This document shows positions 36,485 through 47,839 of a stretch of 64,000 nucleotides of DNA, piece after piece. Source of the DNA: Chromobotia macracanthus (Eukaryota; Chordata; Actinopteri; Cypriniformes; Botiidae). The DNA lies in the NCBI GenBank assembly GCA_036877525.1, contig JAZGTH010000009.1:2501-66500 (forward strand), in the 5' to 3' direction. The stretch's first letter is position 1. The number at the start of each line of letters is the position of its first letter. The notes below the pieces were generated by a model. It was not told the DNA's origin and did not search any database. It saw nothing but the letters and a program-made list of their open reading frames with translations. Both the position numbers and the translations under genes were made by a program.

Positions 36485-38035
36485 ATGGAATCGGACGGGT
36501 CGGCCGGGTTGGTTAAATCAGCTGCCATAAAGTTGTCTGAAATGGGCGAAAAAACCAAACAGCTGGGCAGTGCAATGCGAGAGCCCATCCGACAGAGACG
36601 CCTGATTTTGGTGATTGTCTGCGTCGCCCTTCTGCTTGATAACATGCTTTACATGGTGATAGTTCCGATTATTCCTGATTATCTCGCAGACCTAGAAAGC
36701 GACCAAACGGTGCGCATCCATGGCAACTCTTCACTGGGCAGTACAGACCATGGAACAACCAACCGGGAAAATCTAGACGTACAAATTGGGGTTTTATTTG
36801 CATCAAAGGCCATCTTGCAACTCATGGTGAACCCCATATCTGGAACTTTCATCGACCGAGTTGGATATGATATTCCGCTGCTGATCGGCCTCTTGGTTAT
36901 GTTTGTGTCTACATGTATCTTTGCTTTCGCTGACAACTACGGGACTCTTTTTGTGGCTCGCAGCCTGCAGGGACTCGGCTCGGCGTTTGCTGACACGTCG
37001 GGAATTGCGATGATAGCGGATAAATACACCGAGGAGGCGGAGAGGAGTCGTGCGCTCGGCATAGCGCTTGCCTTCATCTCGTTCGGAAGCCTTGTGGCAC
37101 CTCCCTTCGGCGGTGTCCTGTATGAATTCGCAGGTAAACGGGTCCCGTTCATAGTGCTAGCCTCTGTTTGCTTGGCAGACGGAGTTTTGCTCTTGACTGT
37201 GATCAAACCTTTTTCTAACAGGACTCGAGAAAATATGCCTGTCGGGACGCCTATTTACCGGCTCATGATCGACCCGTATATCGCTGTGGTCGCGGGAGCC
37301 CTGACCGTCTGTAACATCCCCCTGGCTTTCTTGGAGCCCACCATCGCCAACTGGATGGAGAACACTATGCACGCCAGTAAGTGGGAGATGGGTCTCATCT
37401 GGTTGCCCGCTTTCTTCCCTCATGTGTTGGGAGTTTATATCACTGTCAGATTAGCAGCAAAGTATCCGAACTTGCAGTGGTTCTATGGCGCTCTTGGAAT
37501 GGTCATCATAGGAGCCAGTTCCTGCACCGTAGCAGCCTGCAAAAACTTCGCCCAATTAATCTTTCCCCTGTGCGGCATCTGCTTCGGCATTGCGCTAGTG
37601 GACACGGCCCTCTTGCCCACTCTGGCCTTTTTGGTGGACGTGCGCCATGTGTCCGTTTATGGAAGTGTTTATGCAATCGCAGACATCTCATACTCTGTCG
37701 CATACGCCATGGGACCTGTAGTTGCAGGTCAGATTGTACACAACCTGGGGTTCATTCAGTTAAATCTCGGTATGGGCTTGGTCAATGTGCTTTACGCGCC
37801 GGCCTTGCTTATGCTCCGTTACGTGTGCCAGATAAAGCCGTCTTACTCGGAGAGAAACGTGCTTCTGGAGGAAGGACCCACTGGACTGTATGATACTATT
37901 AAAATGGAGGAGCGCAAATTGAAGCGGAAAGGTTTGTGCGCCACGACGAGTAACGTGTGTCCCGTGGATGAGAACGGATTGTTCGAGCGTTCAAAATCGT
38001 GTTCAGAGGACTCGTCTGGACAAGAGTACACCTAA
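36485..38035 (+). CDS. slc18a3: vesicular acetylcholine transporter (VAChT), intronless
   Basis: A single uninterrupted ORF of 516 residues with twelve membrane segments, major facilitator superfamily, DHA1/SLC18 type. It loads acetylcholine into synaptic vesicles in exchange for protons. Start chosen at ATG 36485 (MESDGSAG), which matches the family; the frame is open further upstream without an ATG. TM1 contains the family's Asp (LLLDNMLYMVIVPIIPDY, Asp52). Lumenal loop 1 has an NSS glycosylation site. Long signature runs include FASKAILQLMVNP, RSLQGLGSAFADTSGIAMI and DVRHVSVYGSVYAIADISYS. The tail carries the acidic dileucine sorting motif SERNVLLEE. The lack of introns and the position just before chat match the conserved cholinergic locus, in which VAChT sits within the first chat intron and shares regulation. 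Poly(A) signal AATAAA at 38191. Confidence 0.97.
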   Translation: MESDGSAGLVKSAAIKLSEMGEKTKQLGSAMREPIRQRRLILVIVCVALLLDNMLYMVIVPIIPDYLADLESDQTVRIHGNSSLGSTDHGTTNRENLDVQIGVLFASKAILQLMVNPISGTFIDRVGYDIPLLIGLLVMFVSTCIFAFADNYGTLFVARSLQGLGSAFADTSGIAMIADKYTEEAERSRALGIALAFISFGSLVAPPFGGVLYEFAGKRVPFIVLASVCLADGVLLLTVIKPFSNRTRENMPVGTPIYRLMIDPYIAVVAGALTVCNIPLAFLEPTIANWMENTMHASKWEMGLIWLPAFFPHVLGVYITVRLAAKYPNLQWFYGALGMVIIGASSCTVAACKNFAQLIFPLCGICFGIALVDTALLPTLAFLVDVRHVSVYGSVYAIADISYSVAYAMGPVVAGQIVHNLGFIQLNLGMGLVNVLYAPALLMLRYVCQIKPSYSERNVLLEEGPTGLYDTIKMEERKLKRKGLCATTSNVCPVDENGLFERSKSCSEDSSGQEYT

Positions 38036-38190
38036 ACCATACAGAGAGCCATCTGAAGTTACACATTTAGTTTAGACATCCAGTGATTATATAGCAAACA
38101 TTTAGTGTCCCCCCATGTATAACTGCTTACCTCTTTATTCAACGGTTTAGATATAAATTATTACATCTGGCCTAGAGTGTAGAAGATGTG

Positions 38191-38196
38191 AATAAA
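38191..38196 (+). terminator. slc18a3 polyadenylation signal
   Basis: AATAAA about 155 bp after the stop codon; another A-rich AATAAA cluster follows at about 38225-38240. Confidence 0.5.
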
Positions 38197-38759
38197 GTAT
38201 ATAGTGACGTGATGTAAATCAACAAAATAAAAAATAAAAACAATATTGTACAATGTCATATTTCCATAACATTTATTTTTATACACTGTGAAAATTAATA
38301 GTACTAATATAATAGAGACTTCAAATTCACAATGTCTTTAATTGCTGGAAACATTTCTGTATATTCAAGCCACATTTGTTTGGTCTGGTTAGATTTGTGC
38401 GTGAGAGCAAAATTTACCCATTGAACTAAACGTTTTCTAACCTACTAAAAGATATTTATGTAATCGCGACCTAAATTATTACAGAACTTTAGCAAATTTA
38501 AAGTTATTTTAAGAAGACATCGATAGTAACAAATATTACATAAAACGGCACATCTTGTCTGAAAATGTCTGACTGTGAAATAAAAAAATAAATAATGTAC
38601 TGCTTCATCTTCCATGAGGAAAATAAACGTTTAGTTAACAGCTTTTACTCTTTTACTCTGTGCGCTGGTCGAACCCTATATATTTATAAGTTTTACACAA
38701 ATACACACAAAAAGAAAATAAAGTTTTTATAAATGTGCCCAGCTATATACAGCTCAAAA

Positions 38760-38940
38760 ACTTCTCTACGAAAAAGCAGCAGCATCTTTGGAAACGGTGT
38801 TGGAGAGGCGACGGTGGTGGATGCGGATGCGGATGGGAGGAGTCAGACAGACACACGGACCCCACAGACTTGCACCAGAGAGACAGACGGGTGAAAGAGA
38901 CACTGCTTGTCTCTGCTTGTACAGGTCACGGTTGAACAGG
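38760..38940 (+). promoter_or_regulatory. putative non-coding first exon (M-type) and promoter of chat
   Basis: A GC-rich purine tract ends at ACAG with a good donor (GTGAGCAG at 38941), preceded by TATA-like runs near 38677 and 38745. It lies between slc18a3 and the first chat coding exon, where the mammalian M-type chat promoter sits. A matching acceptor is near 39648. The exon boundaries are inferred. Confidence 0.4.
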
Positions 38941-39671
38941 TGAGCAGTGCTCTTTACATCTGAATTAATGTCTAGTTTGTAGAACTGCACAATTGCTGAG
39001 CTAATGAAGGTGAATTAATTTCTGCAGTGGTTAGTATTTGTGGTAGACTATAGTTTCCTTTAGACCTGTGGAAAGTCTCACTGGTTTAATTCTCATTGCT
39101 GATTCTATGATTTGAATTTATCTGAACAGATGTTTCCAGATTTAACTGTTGTACAGCTTGACTGTTGAAAATTCATTTATTAACATAATGCCGAAAATTG
39201 ACTTTTTCAAAAAAATCACTATTTTCCTTTTCATGTATGATTTTGCTTAGATACAGCACAGAGCAGCGATGTCTGGAGGTTTATCAGCTCTAGATTTGTT
39301 TTATATTCACTGTTTTCCTGACTAACAACATTTTAATCGATTTGTTTTCGAATACATTTCTCATTATTAAAAATCCCTGATGAGATGACGTTCAATGTCA
39401 CTTGCGCAAATGTTTTTATGTAATTTAATTAGATATAAACATACAGTCTGTATTCTTTAAGCTATACAGATAAATCTAACTGACTTAAATTTTAATTAAG
39501 AGCAAAACTGTCCACCATTATTTTATTGATTAACTTTATGCATGTTCCGGCCAAATTGTCTTGTTGCGATATTTGTCATTAAAATGTGTACAAACGCTAT
39601 GTGATACTAAAAGTGAAAATAACGCTACACTTCATATAGTTCAGACGTCTTAAATGCTTTAACTTCGTTGC

Positions 39672-42600
39672 ATGAGTTCACAGACAAACGGCTGCTCATT
39701 GTTCTGCACTGGAGGAATGAAACAACTGTCCGATTATCTGGAAAACAAACACAGAAACTTCATGACGGCCGTCCAAGAGAAAGAGACGGACGTAAGCGCA
39801 TCATTAACATTCTTCTTTTTTAATTATTATCGTTATTGTGACATAAAACATAAACAAAAATAGAAGATTTAGCCGTACCTACAATTCTGCTACGACATTT
39901 CAGTCTCATTCAAGGGCTCTTCACAATTCAGTTGAATCCAGTATGAATTATAACTATATAACTATATCTCTTAGTTCAGCGGTGTAAATGTAAGAACATG
40001 TTGTGCAGTCTGACGTCCAGAGTGAAAATTCTTGTCCAAGGTCCTGAAAGAAGAAAGATATGCTGAATCAACAAACAACAATAGACTGCAGGACCCAAAT
40101 TTTTAGACACTAATCTCATAAAAAAAATATCGTCAAACGAAAATGTAATTTTTATGTAAAAAAAAAAGCAACGGATAAATAATTTCAAATGCCCTCATTA
40201 AAATTCTCATTTAAAAATGAATTTAAAAAATATTTATTTCAGAAGCAAGTTTTATAGTATATATATATATATATATATAAGTATATATATATACTATATA
40301 AGTATAGTAAGTATATGTGCAATTACCTGAGTCCACATGAGAGTCTGTCTTTTGTGTCTGTTTAAATCTCTTCTCTAGATGCTACCTAAAATCCCTGTTC
40401 CTGACCTGCAGCACACACTCGATCTGTACCTGAGATCTGTCAAACACCTTGTTTCTGATGCACAGTTCTGGAAAACTAAAGCCACAGTAGACACATTTGG
40501 CAAACAGGGAGGTCTTGGGGAATATCTTCAAAAATGCCTGCTGGAAAGAAGAGAAGCCACAGATAACTGGGTACAAACAGCTTTTTACTACAATAAATGA
40601 TACATCCTAACATATCAATAGGCTGACAACAAAAATGATGAGGAAGAAATTGTTTTTTACTTAGAGTTTAACTGCTGATTCATTAACATTAAAACTGATG
40701 GGGAACAACAATAAGAGCGACTGACCTGAGGCTATTAGTCAGTCAGGCAGGAAACAGCATATTTACTGTGACAGCAGCACTTGATAAATAAACTAATAAT
40801 TTGTGTTTTTCATGTCTGTCAGACAATTATACTTTACGCCTCAAGCGAGTTTAATTAAAGATCAGGAAATGACCAGCTTTCCTCCGTTTGTCTCAGGTGT
40901 ACGACTATTGGCTGGAAGACATGTATCTGAGGAACAGACTGGCTCTTCCTGTGAACTCCAGTCCTGCCCTGGTTTTCCCCAGACAATCCTTCAGAGACTA
41001 TAAAGACTCTCTCATGTGATTAAAACAAGAGCACAAATGAATGCACACTCAACACAAACAGCATTCATGATATTCATGCTGCAGTCTCTGGTGTCTCTAA
41101 GCTGGTTTGTAGTTAGTCTTCCTTCACTGTCAAAACACAGGGAACTTTAAGGGGAAAAAGAGGGATAACAGCAAAAAGTAAAATCAACAAAAAGAAGAAT
41201 AAGACATGAGAGTCTTTATAAAGCTGTTTTGGAAAAATTGTGAATAGTTCTATACAAATGAATTGGATTGTATTGAGCAAAAAGAAGCATAGATGAGTAG
41301 AAATGAGTGGAGATGAGCAGAGACATTGGAATGGAGAGACGACAAACGAACTGATGATGCTTGTGACAAAGTCTCTCGATGTGTTTGTCCACATTGGGGA
41401 ATCTGTCACATTGCTTGACATAGTGATTACCATGAAAATATATTAGAGGCTTCGGCTGTAAACATAGATGCTAAAAGCCTCATTTGGAGTTAGCTGAATT
41501 TGAAAAATTATTATTAGCAACCAGAGACATGAACGTAGAGCAGTGCGTTCACACACCACAAGTGCTCCCACACACACAAACATAGTAGGTTGGTATGACG
41601 GAGTAATTTAAATAGCCCACACATACACACACAAAGAACTTGTGTCAGAGTCAGATCAAATATTGCTATAATTTTAAAACTGTGTAAATGTAGATACTGG
41701 GTATGAAGTTGTTTTGTGATGATGTTTGATGTGTTTATGCAGGTTTGCTGCACGTCTTATTTTAAGTGTTTCTGAATACAAGACAATGGTGGACAGGTAA
41801 ATCATCTGATTATCTGCATCAGTACAACACCACAGAGATATGATGAGGCCTAAGGACTGTGTGCATTCGTGTGTGTATGTGTTGTAGAAATTCTGTCCCG
41901 GTGGACATCAGTCACGGCCGTCAATCTGACACTCGGTTGTGTATGAAACAGTATCAGCGTCTCTTCACCTCATACAGACGTGCAGGACTCTATCAGGACA
42001 CACTCATCACAACCAACAGCACATCTCAAGCTCAACATGTTATCGTGGCCTGTAAAAATCAGGTCCATTTTTTGGTTTTGTTTCCTAAAACAATAAAAAA
42101 ATAACTTGATGTGCTGCTAAATTTCTCTGTCATGTTTCTGACCTCATATTTTGACAAGTGACAGTCAAGAAAAACAAGACTTGGTTGTAATTCAATACAG
42201 CCCTACTGAATGGGAGCTACAGATGTCTGCTGTCACTTTTGTCTGATCCAACTAATCACAGCTCTTAAAATAACAGCAGGTCCTTTGGGGCCATTGACGG
42301 ATGCAGTTAATCTCAGTCCAGTCTTTCTTGCCTAGACGTCATGCTGGGCAAAAGCAGCAGAGTGGAGTTCAGGGTCCTTTACCTGGAAATGATTCAGGAA
42401 GTATCTCTAATTATGGCTGGTCTGATAACTCAATAAACTAATCAGAGATCTGAAGCCACAGGACTCCACTGACACAAGAACTGTTTGTGCTTGTCTCGCT
42501 GATAATACAACTGTGATCAAGCGGCACTAACCAACTGTTGTGCTCTGTAGTGACTTCCTAAACCATCAAACTGTGTTAGTTAGACAACATCATACTGAGT

Positions 42601-45600
42601 AACATATTAGTCAATGCTTGTTTCTTGTGTATAAGGAGCTGATCTCTTCTACTAAATGCTTAAAAACAGGATCAATTAACTGCTAATAACAGGGAAATAA
42701 TTTATTTTCCTGCTGTTCCTTACCGTATATGTCCATTTTGTTGATGTTCTCAGTTATTTTTGCTTAATCTGGTGGAGGGATCTAATGGACTGAATGAAGC
42801 AGATGTTCAGACTCAGCTGCTGTGGATCTATGAGCAGTCGCAGGATGCCAAGCAGATGCAGCCAGCTGTGGGACTGTTGACCTCTGAGAGCAGAGCAGAG
42901 TGGAGCAAAGCTCGAGACGAGCTGCTGAAAGGTCCAAATCAACAAGACAATATTAGTAATGGCTTTAATAATCAGTAAAATACAGAATTTGATAAAAGGA
43001 TGCAAATATGAAACAGCTTTTATCTTAACACTTTCAACAAACAACTAATTCTGTTTGTTTTTAATAGCATATGATTTATTAAAACCAAGTAAAATAACTC
43101 AAGTTTGTTTGTAAATAGTTTTACATTTCTTAAAAATGAAAAGACTACAATAAATTAATAAACATATTTCATGCATATTTGTTAAATGTTATAGCCTTTA
43201 TCACAGTACACTAGCATCTGAATCACATACAGTCTGTATGTTTCTGTGAGGTATGTTTGATGATTGTGTACACAGTCACTGTTTTATTTAACACATGACA
43301 CACAGATCCCATGAACAGAGAGTCTCTGGAGCTGATTGAGAGCTGCATGTGCATCATCTGTCTGGATGAGCCAACAGGATTCGAACCAAGTGATGATCAC
43401 AGGGCTTCAGTGATGCTACATGGTGCGGGTCATGAGAAAAATGGAGCAAATCGCTGGTATGACAAACCTCTGCAGGTAAAATCCTAATGCTCTATAAATT
43501 ATAGCACGTTAAAGGTGATGTGTGTCATTTGTTGCTACAAAACATTCTTAAATGTAAATCATTGGTAGCCTGATTTCCTGTGACATGTAAATGCTGCTGC
43601 ATTGCAACCAAAACTTTGTTGACATGTCAGCTTCCGATTCAATCAATGGTGTAAGTTTGGGGTGGGCCTACCTTTCTGACTGACCAATGATAGGCAAGGG
43701 GCTAGCAGGAGCATTTGGAAACGTCTAAGCAGTTCTGTTTGCCATTACACACTTAATAAAGATAAATGAACCTCAAATTATTTTTTGTTAAGAACTAAAT
43801 GAAATGATTGTTACTGAGTCAAGTTTGAGTTTGTTACTCATTAAAGTTTCCTCTCTTGTGTTTATTTCAGTTTGTGATTGGTGCGGATGGTGTATGCCGG
43901 GTTGTTTGTGAGCACTCACCGTTTGAGGGCATTGTCCTTGTGCAATGCACCGAATACGTCCTGAAAAACATGTGCGTAACTACAAATCACAACATCATAT
44001 GATCATGTGACATGAAAACAATGAGTGTGTGTAACACTGGTACTGTTTAACACTGGTAATACTGGTGAGATCCTTTTATCCATCCTTTAATCTTTGAAAT
44101 TTAAATACAGATTCTGTTTGTAAAAAAACATCAGTGAGATGAACATAAGAAAAACTTCACACACGTTGTGTTCATGTGTGTGTGATGTTACCGATATAGC
44201 TAACAAAAAATCTATCACTACCTTTTGACATCTTTTATGGTATATTGCATGATATGATCAACAGTATTATTATACTTCATTTTTCCAATGAAGACATTTA
44301 GAAAAGTGTGGGATCCATGTGTTCTCCCACAAATTAAGCTCCATCTATAACACATGAACAGGAAACACAATCTGGTTATTATAAAATAATTAGATTTGAA
44401 TTGACCAACCTGACCAGCATCTCTCTCCTGCAGGCAAAGCAGCTTGTGTAAGTCAAGCTCTGGACCCTCAGCTTCTGAATGTCCACATCCACGAAGATTG
44501 CTGTGGAAATGTTCTGCTCAGATTCAAGACATGTTTATCTTAGCTGCAGAGCACCTGCAAAGGTTAGACCCAACTCAGAAATTAGACTTAACATAAAGGT
44601 TAGACTCAACTAAGAGATTACACTCAGAGGTTTGATTGAAAAAATATTTTATTACAGTATATTGTATATTACCTCTGCAAAATAATAACAAGAACAAGAA
44701 CTTACCTTTCAGACTCAATGTTTGTTATGGAAGAACTGATTAAGAACTGAATTTAGAACCAGAATCTAATCAGATCTTCAGATCACATTTGGTATTTCTG
44801 ACATTCTGAATTTTCTCTACCTGCAGACTCATGAGGAATCTAGACATAAAGGTTTTCTCATTTCAACTTTATGGGAAGGAGTTTATCAAACAGCAGAAGA
44901 TGAGTCCTGATGCTTACATACAAGTGGCTCTACAGCTGGCCATTTACAGGTGAAGTACAGCTGGCCATTTACAGGTGGACAGCACAAACATCTTTCAAAT
45001 GAGAGCTGGTCACATTTTGTTTTATAGATGTCACAGAAAACCGGTGGCCACCTATGAGAGTGCGTCACTGCGGCGTTTTCATGAGGGACGTGTGGATAAT
45101 ATCCGTTCAGCAACTCCCGAGGCTCTGGCATTTGTCAAAGCCATGACCGATGACACAACATGTATTCAGGTTTTAACACGTTTCTCCTCATCTTCCATGG
45201 CTGTTTCTCTCCTTTAATTCCTGTTATATAGTGAACACACAATATCGCTGACATCATGTGTTCACATTCAGGAAACAGAGAAGAAGAAAATACTGCAAAC
45301 AGCTGTAGACGCTCAAACACAAATAACAGCTCTGGTGAGAGACTACAGACATCACTCACATGTCTGTAGATGCATTAGTCTGTTTACTTATTATTTGTTT
45401 CATTTGTCTGCAGGTCATCGCAGGAATGGGGACAGATAATCACTTACTGGGACTATGTGAAATAGCCAAAGAGATGAAGATAGAGACACCAGACATTTTT
45501 ACAGATGAAACGTATCAAATCAGTAACAGCTTCATCCTGTCAACCAGTCAGGTGAGAGCAGCGTATCATGCGAGTCATTATCACAGTATAAAACACTCAC

Positions 45601-46575
45601 AGGGTGATTTGATGACACATACACTTGAAATGTTTGTAAATCATTTGAATATGTGAAGAAAACAATGTAGAAAATTGTTTAATATTACATTATATTAACC
45701 TCGTTTATTTTATGATTGTCAACCAATCAGAATCAAAAATTGAACAGTGAAATGGTATAAACAAAATAATGCAGGCATTGACCAATCACATTTAAGTATT
45801 CCATATAGCAGTGTATTAAGGTCATATTTGATTATTTTTAGGTTGTTCTTCAAACACCATTACAAATGTTGAACATGCTACAATTTGGTTTTCATTTTTT
45901 AACCAGACCAACTGTTTTCTTTGTGATTATTACAAGTAACACTATGACAAATCCATGAACAAAGTGTATAGCCATCTGACTTTTGTACTTTTCATTAGTT
46001 GTATGTCACAAGAAATCACAAGTTGTTAGTCCTAAAATTGTAACGTTAGAGGTTACTGTTGTGTAATACTGGCAGCAGGGAATTCTGGGTAAATTAGATG
46101 GTCATAATACAATGAAGTAGTGTTGCTGTAGCTCAACTGGAAGAGTATTGAATTAGTCGTGCAAAAGGTTGTGGGTTTGATATCTAGGTAACACACATAC
46201 TGAAAAAAATGTATAGTGTGAATGCACTGTAAGTCACTTTGGGTAAGAGTCAGCCAAATACATAAATGTATACATGTAAGTATGGAGTAAAGATATTGTA
46301 TGCTGTTTCTATTCCAGGTTCCCACCACAGTGGAGATGTTTTGTTGCTATGGCCCAGTGGTTCCTGATGGTTACGGTGTGTGTTACAACCCACAGTCTGA
46401 TCATATCCTGTTCTCTGTGTCTAGTTTCAGAGAGGATAAAGACACCAATTCAGGTGCATTTGTGAGAGCACTGGATCAGGGACTCCAAGATATGAGGGAC
46501 GTGTGTGCTAAATATACAGCTAAAACACAAAACAAAACAGCATCAGTAGCTTTAGTAGGCCTGAAACATCTGTGA
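39672..46575 (+). CDS. chat: choline O-acetyltransferase
   Basis: Fourteen coding exons: 39672-39791, 40379-40570, 40897-41015, 41743-41796, 41888-42062, 42754-42931, 43306-43475, 43871-43971, 44434-44562, 44827-44949, 45028-45169, 45272-45334, 45414-45551 and 46318-46575. They total 1962 nt, 653 residues. The enzyme makes acetylcholine from choline and acetyl-CoA in the nerve terminal. Carnitine/choline acyltransferase signatures are present: LPKIPVPDLQHTLDLYL near the N-terminus, LPVNSSPAL, the catalytic His in MLHGAG (His318) followed by NGANRWYDKPLQF, then TYESASLRRFHEGRVDNIRS, FILSTSQVPTT and FCCYGPVVPDGYGVCYNPQ. ATG 39717 is an alternative start. Exon 6 is diverged (LNLVEGSNGLNEADVQTQLL) and the C-terminus is shorter than in mammals. 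Poly(A) signal at 46613. Confidence 0.95.
40253..40315. repeat. TA microsatellite in chat intron 1
   Basis: Interrupted (TA)n run. Confidence 0.8.
44931..44977 (+). repeat. tandem duplication covering the chat exon 10 donor
   Basis: A 22-bp block ending in CATTTACAGGTG occurs twice with a 25-bp period, so the exon 10 3' end and its GT donor are duplicated. Only the first donor (44950) keeps the reading frame. Confidence 0.85.
46121..46283 (+). mobile_element. tRNA-derived SINE in chat intron 13
   Basis: The 5' part is tRNA-like, with a box A TAGCTCAACTGG (46129-46140) and a box B-like GGTTTGATATC (46174-46184), ending ACACACATACTG. The 3' part ('tgcactgtaagtcactttgggtaagagtcagccaaatacataaatgta') matches the LINE 3' tail found reversed at 55337 and 31354, as expected for a SINE mobilised by that LINE. 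It is diverged (several box B changes), so old and probably inactive. Confidence 0.85.
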
Positions 46576-46612
46576 AACAGTACTAGTATGTGGCAAAAAC
46601 AACAGCTTATCA

Positions 46613-46618
46613 AATAAA
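46613..46618 (+). terminator. chat polyadenylation signal
   Basis: AATAAA only about 38 bp after the chat stop, which implies a very short 3' UTR unless a later signal is used. Confidence 0.45.
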
Positions 46619-46999
46619 ACCACCTCATTCAGGTTTAATAGCTGCACCTAAAGACTTTAGGATATAATATAATAATATATGATATAATAAACATTAATAA
46701 AATATATTAATTAATAACATATAATAAACAACAATAGATGGCTGCAGAGTATCCAACATATTCTAAACATCTGGATTTGTGTGGATGCCCTGCCTGACAT
46801 TGCTGAATTATGAAAACTATAATGCTGTAATTAATAGGCAAGGATCAAAACTCATACAATTTTGTAGAAGCTGCATATGTGTAACCCATGCGTATAATGT
46901 ATCAGATAATAAAAAGCGCTGTGTCCGTTTTAGCTGGTGTTTAAAGAATAGGCTAATGAAAATATAATGATTATGATGAAATAACCGAATGTAACCGAA

Positions 47000-47830
47000 T
47001 GTGTCTGTGTGAATCTGATTCAAGTGCTGTATAAATGTGAATGTCTGTGTAAATCTGCTGATTTCAGTGCTGTATAAATGTGAATGTATGTGTGAATCTC
47101 CTAAATCCAGTGCTGTATAAATGTGAACGTCTGTGTGAATCTGCTGATTCCAGTGCCGTATAAATGTGAACGTCTGTGTGAATCTGCTGATTCCAGTGCG
47201 GTATAAATGTGAACATCTGTGTGAATCTGCTGAGTCCAGTGCCGTATAAATGTGAAAGTCTGTGTGAATCTGCTGAGTCCAGTGCTGTATATATGTGAAC
47301 GTCTGTGTGAATCTGCTGATTCCAGTGCCATATATATGTGAACATCTGTGTGAATCTGCTGATTCCAGTGCTGTATAAATGTGAACATCTGTGTGAATCT
47401 GCTGATTCCAGTGCCGTATATATGTGAACATCTGTGTGAATCTGCTGATTCCAGTGCTGTATAAATGTGAACATCTGTGTGAATCTGCTGATTCCAGTGC
47501 CGTATAAATGTGAACGTCTGTGTGAATCTGCTGATTCCAGTGCTGTATAAATGTGAACATCTGTGTGAATCTGCTGAGTCCAGTGCCATATAAATGTGAA
47601 AGTCTGTGTGAATCTGCTGAGTCCAGTGCTGTATATATGTGAACGTCTGTGTGAATCTGCTGATTCCAGTGCCATATATATGTGAACATCTGTGTGAATC
47701 TGCTGATTCCAGTGCCGTATTAATGTGAATGTCTGTGTGAATCTGCTGAGTCCAGTGCCATATAAATGTGAATGTCTGTGTGAATCTGTCGATTCCAGTG
47801 CAGTATCTTTGTGAATGTCTTTGTGAACAT
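47000..47830. repeat. 43-bp minisatellite, about 19 copies
   Basis: The unit is approximately TGTGAA(C/T)(A/G)TCTGTGTGAATCTGCTGA(T/G)TCCAGTGC(C/T)(G/A)TATAAA, with substitutions such as AAATG/ATATG and GATTCC/GAGTCC between copies. It lies just downstream of chat. The long minus-strand ORFs across it are a by-product of a stop-free unit. Confidence 0.9.
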
Positions 47831-47839
47831 AATTATTCT

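Noticed and set aside
37381..37893. 170-codon ORF overlapping slc18a3 in another frame, and antisense ORFs in the same region
   Set aside because: Shadow frames of a GC-richer coding exon with no homology or independent signals.
46121..46200. Functional tRNA gene
   Set aside because: Box A is good, but box B and the arms are degenerate and the unit continues into a LINE-type tail, so it is a tRNA-derived SINE.
46817..47689. Long minus-strand ORF (290 codons) and companions with HIYTALESADSHR-type repeats
   Set aside because: It is produced entirely by the stop-free 43-bp minisatellite and reads the same peptide set in all frames; no start context, splice support or homology.
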